Source: Lepidonotus clava
Lineage: Eukaryota; Annelida; Polychaeta; Phyllodocida; Polynoidae
Assembly: GCA_936440205.1 (NCBI GenBank)
Contig: OW387145.1
Coordinates: 28,461,075-28,525,074 of the forward strand
Direction of reading: 5' to 3'
Length of the DNA stretch: 64,000 bases
Part shown: positions 34,493 to 45,263 of the stretch, in pieces
Numbering within the stretch: the first letter of the stretch is position 1
Layout of the letters: every line of letters begins with the position of its first letter
Program-made: the position numbers and the translations under genes
Notes under the pieces: generated by a model
Told to the model about the DNA's origin: nothing
The model's input: the letters and a program-made list of their open reading frames with translations, nothing else
Database searches by the model: none

Positions 34493-36345
34493 AGTGACCT
34501 AGCGTCATTTTGTGACCTAGCGTCATTTTGTGACCTAGCGTCATTTTGTGACCTAGCGTCATTTTGTGACCTAGCGTCATTTTGTGACCAAGCGTCATTT
34601 TGTGACCAAGCGTCATTTTGTGACAGCATCATTTTGTGACTTAGCGTCATTTCATGACTAAACTTCATTTTGTGCTTTAGAAACATTTTGTGACTTGTTG
34701 CTTGTGTGACTTAATCTCATTTTGTGACTTCCGGCTCATGTGATTTATTGGTATTTTGTGACTTATTGGCATTTTGTGACTAAGTGGCATTTTGTGACTT
34801 AGTGTCTTTTTGTGACACAGTGGTATTTTGTGACTTGGGGTAATTTTATGACTTGTGGCTAATGTGATTTATTGGCATTCTGTGACTTAGCTTCATTTTG
34901 TGACTTAGAAGCATTTTTGTGACTTGTTGCTTATGTGAATTATTGGCATTTTGTGACGTCTTGGCATTTTTTTGCATTTTGTGACTAATTGGAACTTTGT
35001 GACTTATTGGCATTTTGTGACTTAGTGTCATTTTGAGAGTTAGTGTTATCTTGTAACTTATTGGCATTTTGTGACTTATTGGCATTTTGTGACTGAGTGT
35101 TGTTTTGTGACCAGTGTCGTTTTGTGACTTAGTGTCGTTTTGTGACTTAGCGTCATTTTGTGACTTAGGGTCATTTTGTGAGTTAGGGTCATTTTGTGAC
35201 TTAGTGCCGTTTTGTGACTTAGCATCATTTTGTGACTTAGCGTCATTTTGTGACTTAGCGTCATTTTGTGACTTAGTAACATTTTGTGAGTTGTGTCTTG
35301 TGTGACTCATTGGCATTTTGTAAGTAATTGGCATTTTTTGACTTATTCGCATTTTGTGACTTAGTGTCATTTTGTGACTTATTGGCATTTTGTGACTTAT
35401 TGGCATTTTGTGACTTATTGTCACTTTGTGACTTAGTGTCATTTTGTGACTTAGTGTTATCTTCTAACTTATTGGCATTTTGTGACTTATTGGCATTTTG
35501 TGACTGTGTGACTTTGCGTCATTTTGTGACATAGCGTTATTTTGTGACTTAGTAGTATTTTTTATGACTTAGTATCATTTTGTGAGTTGTGGCTTTATTG
35601 ACTTATTGGCATTTTGTAAGTAATTGGCATTATGTGACTTAATGGCATTTTGTGACTTAGTGATATTTTGTGACTTAGTAGCATTTTATGACTTAGTGGC
35701 ATTTTATGACTTAGTGGCATTTTGTGACTTGTGGAATGTGTGACTTAGTGGCATTTTGTGACTTAGGGGCATTTTGTGACTTAGGGGCATTTTGTGACTT
35801 AGGCTTGTGTGACTTATTGGCATTTTGTAAGTAATTGGCATTTTGTGACTTATTCATTTTGTGACTTAAGGCCCATACCCACTTGGCGACATTACCGTCG
35901 CTCAGCGACGGGCGACGGTAATGACGGCCGTCGTCGTCGCCGGGCGACGGTAATATCAGGCAAGTTTGATATTTTCTCGGCGATTCTCCCGGCGATTCTC
36001 CCGGCGATCCCGTCGTCCGTCGCCCGTCGCCCAGAAAACACCCCATACCCACGGGAAATCGCCGGGCGACTCTGCTCGCTGGCCGACTGGCCACCACCGA
36101 TTATGTAATTACCCCTCGTCACCAGTCGCCGGTCGCCGGGAAAATCGCCTAGTGGGTATGGGGCTTTATTGGCATTTTGTGACTTAGTGATATTTTGTCT
36201 CTTATTGGCATTTGGGACTTAGTGGCATTTTGTGGCTTAGCATCATTTTGTGACTTGTGGCATGCATGACTTATTGGCATTTTGTGACTTAGGGGCATTT
36301 TGTTACTTATTGGCATTTTGTGACTTAGTTACAGTTTCTGACTTA
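34493..36345 (+). repeat. 18-bp minisatellite array (~1.9 kb)
   Basis: Tandem degenerate copies of GTGACTTAGYGTCATTTT, an 18-base unit. Because 18 is a multiple of three and units rarely contain stops, long open frames appear on both strands (SHKMTL-, SQNDAK-, FCDLVS-type peptides). These are artefacts of the repeat, not genes. GC-richer subtypes dominate 34.5-34.65 and 35.1-35.3 kb; TTATTGGCATTTTGTGAC variants dominate the rest. Interrupted at 35869-36165 by a MITE. Confidence 0.92.
35866..36168. mobile_element. PIF/Harbinger-like MITE inside the minisatellite
   Basis: Inserted between minisatellite units, so the boundaries are exact. TTA at 35866-35868 and 36166-36168 is the 3-bp target duplication. 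The termini are AGGCCCATACCCACTTGGCG (left) and AGCCCCATACCCACTAGGCG (complement of the right end). TTA/TAA duplications are characteristic of PIF/Harbinger. Interior 35869-36165 is CpG-rich, with repeated CGGCGATTCTCC and CGTCGCC motifs. No transposase. Confidence 0.8.
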
Positions 36346-36354
36346 GTGCCATTT

Positions 36355-36590
36355 CTGAGTCATACCACACTCAGCGAAGACGTCCTTGATTTGGTGCGAT
36401 GTAAATTGCACACCGTTGTCTGTCACGATATGGTTGGAGAGTCCCTCATGCACAAACACTTTACGGAGGAATTTGATGACTCTGCATGTAGTGATGTCAG
36501 TTACGAACTCAACCTCACACTACTTGGAGAAGTAGTGGACCAGAACGATGGCATATTTAACGTTCATAGTCTTGAATGGACACAGAAGGA
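36355..36590 (-). mobile_element. Ty3/gypsy integrase fossil fragment
   Basis: The minus strand encodes an integrase-core-like segment with recognisable FVTDITTCRVIKFLRKVF and GLSNHIVTDNGVQFTS motifs, as in Ty3/gypsy integrases. A short broken remnant. It lies head-on against an RT remnant of opposite orientation. Confidence 0.7.
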
Positions 36591-36599
36591 TACACATGG

Positions 36600-36840
36600 A
36601 TACCTCTGTATTTCAACACATGATGCATAAGATTTTCAAGGATGTGAAAGGCGTGTCGTACTTTCAAGACGATATACTTATCTACGCCAAAGACCATGAA
36701 GAGCACGATAGACTGCTCCATACGGTGCTCGAGAGGCTCAAGGAGAACGGACTCACTGTCCAGCGGGACAAGTGCAAATTCAATCAAACATCGACTGCCT
36801 GGGTCATACAGTAACCCCTGGGGCATTGAGTTGACGTAGA
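36600..36840 (+). mobile_element. Ty3/gypsy reverse-transcriptase fossil fragment
   Basis: The plus strand encodes an RT palm segment with the YxDD box (VSYFQDDILIYAKDHEEHD) followed by LLHTVLERLKENGLTV and KCKFN, diagnostic for Ty3/gypsy RT. A short remnant. The sequence after it (to ~37,060) is AT-rich with a CAATAAAC signal and may include LTR DNA. Confidence 0.75.
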
Positions 36841-38420
36841 TGGTTGTCCCACAAGTGTTTTGTGTTCTCCCATGTTGTTTTTAGACCTTATATGTATTTG
36901 GCCTGACTATTTAGTAGGTATTTTGCAGGTAATATATAGGAATTTAGATCTTTAAGGAAGTATAGAGTTTGAACTGAAGCATTGTTATTTCAAGAGTGTT
37001 TTTCAATAAACTATTTAACTTGAGAGAATTATTGTTGGGTTTTACGTTAATTCGCCAATCCTAGTGATCGACTTGCGTCTTGAGCCCCCCCCCCTGGGTC
37101 TGGTAAGGGGCCCGGGGCACGCTACAGTGTTGTGTAAAAGGGCCTTTAGGCCTGAGTTCTCCAGCGGTCCAAGGTCACCTGGAGTTCATCAGTGGCCCAA
37201 GTTCTCTAGCCTGACCTAATGGAGGGTAGGCCTGGTTCCTAGTAGTTGGTGGCCATCACTGAAGTGTAGGTGCACTATATTAGTTATATAGTGTGCATGT
37301 CTGATACGAGTTTCTAAACATTTCCACCAACCTGATGATCACATTAAAGGGGAAAAAAGGAAATCTATTGTAAACTTTTAAAAGTGCACCACTTTTTCAT
37401 GTTATATATTCCGCTGTCACCATCTTGGATAGGTGGACCCAAAGGCAGAATAATTTAAGTTAGTAAGTCCATCTCACCGTGTTGATATTGTGATGAAATA
37501 TAGTAATCAATTCAATGTCACAACACAAGTTCGTGCAAATAATTATAGAGGTTAAAAGACAAGTAAATGTTCTTTGGTAAAGTTATGGGTAAAATTATGT
37601 TTTGGATGCGATCACAAAGTAAACGAGATCGTGTGGTACGAGCTGCACGAAAATGTATGCACAAGTTAGAAACACAAATCCGTAATGCATGATGTATCAT
37701 TGACCAGAAGTGACCCCTGCAAAAGGTCAAAGTGGCCATGTGATGTGATGTTATGTAATCAATCAATCATGTAACCAAGTTTCGTACGATTAAAAAATTA
37801 CAGTGTGAAATCACTTCAGTGGTCTCACCGGTCGATACAACAGCCATATCTACCACTGCCAATGTTAATGGGTTTAAGAATGAAGACTTGGGACCTCAGA
37901 CTACACGCTATCACCTTTTTAATTTTTGGAGCATGGTCCCCGCCACGAGTTCAGGACTGTCGGTCTGAAGTGGTTGTAAGACACCCCGTACGAGACACCG
38001 ACCACAAGCCCAGTTCGACCCCCCCCCAACCTCCGTTGGATCATGCCTTCTGCTAGACCAAAGGCCCGGATGCGAACCTCGTGAACCTCCCTGGACCTCC
38101 GTGTGCGGGGCACGTTTCTGGAACATACACGACCACTCGCCTGTCGGTTGCTCCACAGTGAGCTTGGACGAATGCTCGCGTAATTTCATCCCGTTCGTGC
38201 TACGAGCGATTGAGCACGACTTGGGCGAGAACCGTCACGAATACAAATATCTAAGCAGGGAAACCCCTTATTCTCCCTGTACATCACAATATCTTCTCCA
38301 TCTTAGGCTCAAGTCACTTAAGGCCTAGCTTAAGCTTCCTGGGTATGAAACACTTGGTACGAAGTCAGGAATAGAATCGGGCATTTTCTACTTTAAGTGT
38401 TGTATTACAGTGGTAACAAG
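36841..38420. other. unassigned DNA, probable retroelement debris
   Basis: No host gene. C runs occur at 37,087 and 38,021. Short open frames on either strand have no family resemblance. The proximity of the RT scrap suggests degraded LTR-element sequence, but no ends were found. Confidence 0.3.
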
Positions 38421-38534
38421 TCTTAATGTCTGTCCTGGAGCAGAGCTTCCATGAGAGGCAAAATAGTCTTAGGAATTTGTCATTAAGTATGAACAGAACT
38501 ATGTAAAAATGTCTATCAAATGTTGTTGTGTCTT

Positions 38535-38655
38535 AACATGACACTATTATGGAGTATGAGGTCGGATATATTTAGCTCTGGGTCCATTGGACCACATGCA
38601 GCCACTAGGCCAAGGTCCGAAATGGACCCAGAGGTCCAACCGAATATGACATAAA
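38535..38655. repeat. imperfect hairpin inside the foldback left arm
   Basis: GACACTATTATG...CTGGGTCCATTGGACC is followed by its imperfect complement (GGTCCGAAATGGACCCAGAGG...CATAAAAGTGTC). The hairpin is about 120 bases and absent from the opposite arm, so it is probably a separate small MITE that inserted later. Confidence 0.5.
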
Positions 38656-39489
38656 AGTGTCTTTTTTATTCTATGTAATTATTCCAATGTGATTAATCAT
38701 CAATTAATTGAATTAAACACCCTGATGTGGGAGTCCCAACACCGATGTGGGAGTCCCGACACAATGGCAACATCTTGTTTGTTTAGATCTAAGCCTACAT
38801 ACATAATTCCGATTATGCAGAATAAGCACAGCTGCTCCCGCTAGCCATTACACAAAGTTCAAGTTCAAGGCATATGTCACTGTTGCTGGGCGCCTCAAAG
38901 TCCCAAAGACTATCTCCAACCTTTAGTACACATGTACTTGCACTGTTGCCGGGCGCCGGCAGTTACATTCATTAATATCCAAAATCTACGCCACTGTTAC
39001 CGGGGGCATCGCTTTCTCCATCTACCAATGCTATTTAGTAGACATGCACTTAGTTCTATGTTCAAAAAGTAGGTCATCATACAACGTCACTGTTGTCGGG
39101 CAGTTTGCACCCGCCTCCAGCCCCGCGGGAAAAAGTTCAAGTTCAACGCATATTTCACTGTTGCCGGGCGCCTCAAAGTCCCAAAGACTGTCTCCTACCT
39201 TTAGTATGCATGCACTTAAGCTGTTGCCGGGCGCTGGGTGCCGGTATTTTTCAATATGCACCGGCGGTTTTTGAAAGCACCATGACTTGTCAAAAAATGG
39301 AATTTCTCATCATTTTCAAACATCAAAATGTGACTTTTATATGATGTTTTTTGGACTATTCTTCCCCAAATGTGGAACTGTCACCAGGATATATCCAATT
39401 CTTTGTAACAGTTCATATGTCTGAGAAAAAAGGCGGACAGGAGGACATTATGTCACAAATAACAAATTTTTTTCTCATTATTCCAGAAC

Positions 39490-39516
39490 TAGAGGCGAAA
39501 TGTCATTTCGCCTCTA
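39490..39516. repeat. near-perfect 27-bp palindrome at foldback centre
   Basis: TAGAGGCGAAATG and its complement are separated by a single T. A degraded second version sits at 39,627-39,652. Both lie at the symmetry centre of the foldback element. Confidence 0.8.
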
Positions 39517-40273
39517 AATAAGGTTCAAAAATCAAATGCAAATCATAGTTTTAATTTTGATATTTTCTCAAAATATAGGTATCATCTGGTCTATTTTGAA
39601 AAAAATGGCACGTTGAATTAATTATTTAGAGGCGAAATGATGTTTCGCGTCTGTACTCCAATAATGACAAAAAGACGCTGGTTCTCAGAGGATGACACTT
39701 TAGACATAGGAAATGTGTATGTCTCGCCGGGAACAAGTTAACTTCTGAAAATTGGTTTTTTCAGGATTTTACTTGTCCTGTGTTCCTTTTTTCTCAGACA
39801 TGTGAACTCTTACAGAGAAATTGATACATCCTGGTGAAAGTTCCAGATCTGGGGAAGAATAGTCCATTCCATATTTTCTCGAAAACATCATATAAAAGTC
39901 ACATTTTGATGTTTGAAAATGATGAAAAATTTCAACTTTTGCCAAGTCATGGTGCTTTCAAAAAGCACCGGTACAAGTTGATAAATACTGGCGTCTGGCG
40001 CCTGGCAACAGTGCAAGTGCATGTGTACTCATAGTCTCTGGGTCTTTAAGGTGCCCAGCAACAGTGACGTATATGCGTTGAACTTGAAGTTTAACAATAT
40101 GATATAAAAAGCACTTATAATTATAGTGGTCTAAACTGTGCGGAAACGCCCTGCAGCACCCCCAGCATTGCCGGATCCAGGGTTTTGAAAATGGGGTGCA
40201 GCATACATCATGACAAATTCCTAAGACAATTCTGCCTCTCATGGAAGCTCCACTCCAGGACAGACATTATGAC

Positions 40274-40560
40274 TTTTTTTTTTAGGATTTGAACCTTCAA
40301 AGACAACAACATATATATTACTAAAAAGGCTAAAGCTTACTCCAATGCTTATTTAGTGAATGATTTACAAATAAAAATACCAATGAACCTAATGTAGTAG
40401 ACGTCAGTCTGGCAATTTAACATTGAAGATAACTATTGTAGCTTTTAAATTATACCAAATATATCAAAATGCAACATCTAATAACAAAGTTACAGGGTCT
40501 TGAACATAGGACTATCGGAGTCCTGAAATGCCTAAAAGCCTGTCCTATATCTAATATTCT
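40274..40560. other. AT-rich flank of the foldback element
   Basis: A T run at the foldback edge, then AT-rich DNA with no recognised content. Confidence 0.3.
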
Positions 40561-40574
40561 GGTATCCTATTAAT

Positions 40575-41130
40575 AAAAAACCTCTCGTAGATACCATTTT
40601 GGCAAAATAGGCAATATAGACAAGAAATACAATCAATAGAAATGATATATTTTTTTCATATTTTAAACATTATAAATATTACATGTTATTCTATCTTTAT
40701 AGACGTGATCAGTGCATAATAACACTGCATCAGCCACAGATCTATCATTGTAAATTTCTCTCTCGTAGATATGTTTTTGCTATTCTGAATTACCTGGAGC
40801 ATGTAATAATGAGTGTAGGTAACTAAAATCTGAAATGTATTAGTTTGATTTGGAGATCTTTTTGAATTATGTTATTTTTCTCTTCTGAAAATCTGTTTTT
40901 GGTGCTAAACCCCATCTCTCATAGATACCCCCTGAAATATATGGCAAAAAGTGAATATTAAAGAGTCTGGTAGAAAATTTGTATTTTAGATTCAAAATTA
41001 CTTTTTGTACATTTTTCTAGAAGGGCTATGTATACCAGAAATTTTGATACAGAAAGCACAGGCCTAGCATAATTTTCCCCATCATAATACCTAGTTTCTT
41101 TAAAAATCTCTTGTAGATATTAAAAAGAGT
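40575..41130 (+). repeat. decayed tandem repeat, TCTCGTAGATA core
   Basis: The motif TCTC(G/A/T)TAGATA recurs at about 40,583, 40,761, 40,917 and 41,109, that is every 155-190 bases. It has partly similar following sequence (ATTTTGGCAAAATAGG / AATATATGGCAAAA). Best read as an old satellite-like array of about 4 units. Confidence 0.45.
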
Positions 41131-42965
41131 GGACTTTTCTATTAAATAAGAAAAAATAGAAACTTTTTGATTATGACAATTTTAAAAAACATAACACTAA
41201 AAGGAGTCAGGAGAAGAATAAACTACAATGTGTTTTGGGGCTCTAAATTGATGAGTTCACTGGCCACAGTATCAAGGAAAAATAATAATCACCTGTGGAC
41301 ATGTGGTTTTGAGGGTATATGCCCCTAATACAAATCAAAAGTTAGATTCTATCATATTGTAACATTGATTAGATGATATCAGCCCTAAAATCTACCTGTT
41401 TTGCGCGTTATTCGCGTGTGCATGGCCTGCACGCAGAGATTACAAGATGCAGAGATGTGTACAGTCCAAAGATTATTGGTCAAATAATGTTGAGGAGCGG
41501 TCTGTGCTCCTATTTATAGGTTTTCATTGTGGCTGCGGCAGCACGGCTGTAGCCACAGGAAAAATGAAAAAATGAAAAAAGTGATAAGCCCCTAAACGCT
41601 GAAGACACCAAATGAAACACTTAACGTAGAATGTGTCATCAAAGTTATGGTAAAATGGATGTCTAGACTTAGAAATTATCAGGGGACCTGCATATGAGGG
41701 AGAACAACGCCAGGCTTGGGCATGAGAACACGAGGTACGATGGTGCTAGGTACAATATGGAGAGCGCAGGCATGAAATGTTGGGATGGCGGCTGCCGGGC
41801 TACCACTTAACAATACAGGGCACTGACTCAATGATAGGACGCATACAATCAGAGCAGACCCAATGTTAGTCAACACTCCTTCTCCCAGTCCGACATAGGA
41901 TACCACCCCCACACACCTCGTTCCCCCCTACATGACTTTTCATTCCCCTCCACCATGACAGGTCCACCCTCGTGTACGCGAGGCACATCCCTTCAATCAT
42001 CAGCCCGCCGTGCTCAGTCATGCAACCCCCCTCTGGGACGCAACCATGCACATATGTAAAAAGGGCAAACCCCAAAAGCCGTGAAGTATGACGACCAACC
42101 CCCACATCCCTCATCCGTACTTTCCACCACAATAGCCTGTAAGGTGCCTAATATGAATATTTTGTAGTAAAGGTGATTTTCCTTTCTGCATACATTTGAG
42201 AGTAGGAGGTTTCCCTTTTGCTGAAAACTGGGGTTCCCAGTTAGTGTCTTTGTGATGTCACAAATTAGAGAATTTCCCTCAAAAGCACCTAAAAAAAAAT
42301 AAAAAATTAAACCATCATAACTATTTCTACACTTGAAATATTCTTAAGAAAATTCAGGCATTATTAGCTCTTGTGCAAAGGCTATGCTCAAAGGATTTCA
42401 TTAGAAAATGAATCCATCCTGCAATTATGTGCATGGTTTCCTTACATGATAGAAATGCTTAGATTAAGCATGGTTAACGTCAGAAGGTGGTAGTTTTAAT
42501 GACAAAGTTACATTGTGCTGACTGAGAGGTTATATTGAGTAATTCTGGAAAACATCCTGCAGTCTGTGATAGGAGTATGACAACGAGAAAGAACTCGTTC
42601 CTATTTGTTTGAATATTCCCAATGACCATCATATAGCGGAGGATGTGATGTAGACAGTCATCAAGAGCATCTGAGTATATCCACAAGTTAATGAGGATGT
42701 GTGATTCAATAAACCTACCATACCTCTGCAAGTGAGTGATCTTTATTTGGACTTGAACCCCCTGATAAGGATATAAATTCTTCGCTAGTAACATCAATGG
42801 AAGGAACTATAAGAAAGCTCTACATATCTATATCTGATTAATATGAAATGGCTATACAAGAGAATAACAAAACGAACAGAGCTACCAACTTCTCCCCATA
42901 TTTGTTAAATGACTGTGGTTGGGAGAATTATGGAGTTTATGATTTTTGTTTAAACAGTTTTATTG
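41131..42965. other. unassigned DNA left of the LTR element
   Basis: No conserved coding segment. The stretch from 41.68 to 42.13 kb is locally less AT-rich and open on the minus strand, but nothing in it is recognisable. Ends at the CTGA target site of the LTR element. Confidence 0.35.
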
Positions 42966-42969
42966 CTGA

Positions 42970-43879
42970 TGTGATGAATGTCTATTCATCACGTGTCAAA
43001 GCAAATGCGAAAGTGTATTTTGGTAACGGGCCCGAAAAGCCCGAAAGTGAAAAGTGTATTTTGGTAATGGGCCCGAAAGCCCGAAGTTGTGAGCCCGAGG
43101 GGAACGAAACCCGAAATGATATGTAAACCGGATATGACGTCATAGTGACCACGTGACAACCACGTGACGGCGAATAGCCAATCAGAGTTGACCTGTAGAC
43201 TATAAAAGGGCGGTGAGGCCCGAGAATAAACGAGTTCTTTCATAGTGCTCATGGTGTTCGGATGTCTCTTCTTCCTTTAGCAGCGCCCCGAAGAGGGATT
43301 CCAGTCAATAAGATGATTTAGTAGGACTAGTAGACAGAGGAATAGATGTAATCTTGTGAAGTTATTGGAAAACTTAGATTAAAATAGTAGTAGGCCCGAA
43401 GGCCCGAGAGACCGAAACATGGCCCGAAAGTCCGGCGCGGCACGACATGTGGCCCGGGAACGGAAGACCAGCCAGGTACGAAAGCCCGAAATAGTCAGCA
43501 GTGGCCCGAAAGCGGGAGGTATTAAGGCGCGACCGGCTCGGCCCCACGCTACCAAACAATAGGCGACCGTCGGCCCGAGACCCCCGATAGAGAACGAGCG
43601 GAGAAAGGAACGGCCCGAAGCAGAGGAACGGACCCGGACCCCCCTACAAAAACACTGTCTATTGTCGCCCCGCCATCCTCCGCTTGATGGCCGAAATCCC
43701 CCGGTCCCATTCGACTAACCCTCCCCCTCCCTCGCAGCGAATACCGGTCCCCCGACCGACCCACTCAACCCCCCTCGTGCACGAGGCACGACTCTTGATC
43801 TCACATCTCGGCTTCTTGCTTGGCCCCACGTCCCCCGATCGCAGCCCCCGGCAACCCCGAGCGACCGAGGAACGTCACA
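42970..43879 (+). repeat. 5' LTR (910 bp)
   Basis: Begins TGTGATGAATG, ends AACGTCACA. U3 holds TGACGTCA (~43,134), two CACGTG E-boxes (~43,150-43,166), CCAATCAG (43,178) and TATAAAAG (43201-43208). AATAAA follows at 43225-43230. GCCCGA recurs more than ten times in the LTR. Confidence 0.9.
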
Positions 43880-43880
43880 C

Positions 43881-43895
43881 TGGTGGCAGCGGTGG
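43881..43895 (+). other. putative primer-binding site
   Basis: TGGTGGCAGCGGTGG starts one base after the 5' LTR. The TGG start at this position is where reverse transcription of LTR elements is primed by a tRNA 3' end. The tRNA species is not assigned. Confidence 0.55.
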
Positions 43896-43955
43896 TGCTG
43901 AATTAGCACACACGAACTTGTGGATGTTGAGTGTTTCATCGGGTCTCCGGTACTT

Positions 43956-44234
43956 ATGGCGACAGGTGCGGCTTTCGAGCAGATGGATTCCGACATCGCT
44001 TTCAAGGAGGGAGGGGAGGAGAAAGTGGTCACGAAGCCCGATGTTAAAGCGGAGGACACGACCATCATGGACAGGCGGTTTAACTTCATGGGGACATCGA
44101 CCCCGAAGGAGGAACAGAATGCACGGCCTCAGCGACAGCAGACCGAGGCGGTAGGCACAGGCCTGAAGAAGTTCAGTTTGAGGCCAGAAAAGTATGACGG
44201 TAAACAGGATTTCGAGGGATGGATCAATCAATAG
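43956..44234 (+). pseudogene. gag-like N-terminal fragment of the LTR element
   Basis: An open frame of about 93 codons from ATG 43956. It ends in KFSLRPEKYDGKQDFEGW, a motif typical of the start of the Ty3/gypsy capsid domain. The rest of a capsid/nucleocapsid region is not recognisable downstream. Treated as a fossil part. Confidence 0.6.
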
Positions 44235-44980
44235 GCGCTGCACAAGAAGGCTTTGGCCAAAAAGGACTGATCAACCTGGGGCCATTGAGTCGGGAGGCGT
44301 GTTGACCGCTACAGTAGGCGTGTATATTGTGAGGCTGACGAAAAATGCTACCTAGTTGAAGTAAGGTTCTCCCGCGGGTATAATTTAGGTGGGAAACTAG
44401 GGGCTGGAACGAACAAGGCGGTCTTGGCCAAGGCGGCTCGAGCGCCCGAGTAATTCCACGGAGCCGGTTTTCGGTCGGGCCCGGGGAAACCACAGCGTGG
44501 AAAAGATGGTCAGATTGAAACGAAGAAAGGACCCGGTGGCAAACTGGTGAAAATGTTCGGTACGATGCTGACCTTGATAACCGTATTACAATGTCCAGGA
44601 GACCGGAAGGAGGGTACGATGCGGCGCCCTCGGACCCGGAGGAACGAACGGACGATTGTAAGGGGCGAGGCCCGGAGCGGACGGGCTCTATAAATTGGCC
44701 GCAATAAAAGAAGATGAAAGAGGGGGACGGAGCAGCGCAACCGGAAGAGAACTGTTGTAGGCTCCTGTGTTCTCCTGGAGGTGTCCGGAAGCGCAAGTGA
44801 GCCGAGCAATAAGGCAGTGAGAAGCGGGGAAGATGAAAGGACCGGGGGCGGCCGGTGGAGTCGTAAAAGAAGGCCTTGTGGGAAGAAGAGACACTAGTAG
44901 ACCCTGGATGGCGGCGAGGGCCACGAGAGGTTAAGCGGAAGGAGAGGAGAGAAAGCGGCGGGCCCTGGAGAACGAAAATT
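44235..44980. other. LTR-element interior, no recognisable coding
   Basis: GC-rich sequence between the gag-like fragment and the internal promoter block. A long minus-strand open frame here has a composition typical of a reverse-strand shadow in GC-rich DNA and no family resemblance. Confidence 0.35.
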
Positions 44981-44981
44981 G

Positions 44982-45100
44982 TAGGGGGCGCCACCGCTAG
45001 TTAGTTGGCGAGCTGGCCGCTAGGGGGCGCCAGCGGAGGCCACGCCCCTTTCCGCCAGCAGTGTATATAAGGCGGAGCGCTCACCGGAGCAGGTCACTTT
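44982..45100 (+). promoter_or_regulatory. internal TATA promoter with paired CTCF-like sites
   Basis: Two similar sites, TAGGGGGCGCCACCGCTAG (44982-45000) and CCGCTAGGGGGCGCCAGCGG (45017-45036), match the CTCF core (C-C-x-x-x-AGGGGGCGC). TATATAAG at 45064-45071 follows, with GC-rich flanks, and an initiator-like TCACTTT lies about 25-30 bases on. The zinc-finger frame starts at 45264. Function is inferred; it suggests transcription independent of the LTR. Confidence 0.5.
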
Positions 45101-45263
45101 GGTCACCCGATCAGAGTTCATCACACGCAAACATTCGAAGACAAGAGGAGCCAAAGGAGAGCAGAGAGCAGAGAGCAGCATCACCACGAGACTTAGGAAG
45201 CGAAGGCAGACGGGATGAACTTCGAGCGCTGAACGACGCCCGAAGGCCCGAAAGTTGTACGAA

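Larger units (their letters stand above)
38421..40273. mobile_element. foldback-type element with long inverted arms
   Basis: The outer ends match in inverted orientation: TAATGTCTGTCCTGGAG with CTTCCATGAGAGGCA at 38,432-38,460, and the complement at 40,226-40,270. Inner arms match from about 39,125 to 39,430 against 39,790 to 40,100 (TTCAAGTTCAACGCATAT, CATCATTTTCAAACATCAAA and GACTATTCTTCCCCA shared). The left arm holds extra partial duplications of a GTTGCCGGGCGCC segment at 38.87-39.0 kb. The centre (39,490-39,660) has AGAGGCGAAATG palindromes. No coding frame. Long modular inverted arms with a short loop fit foldback (FB)-like or large hairpin MITE elements. Confidence 0.7.

Noticed and set aside
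34285-35534. Long open frames on both strands (up to ~198 codons)
   Set aside because: Products of the 18-bp minisatellite, with period-six peptides in several frames.
44224-44994. 256-codon minus-strand open frame in the LTR element
   Set aside because: Ser/Pro/Arg-rich with no compact region and no splice signals; typical reverse-strand openness in GC-rich DNA.
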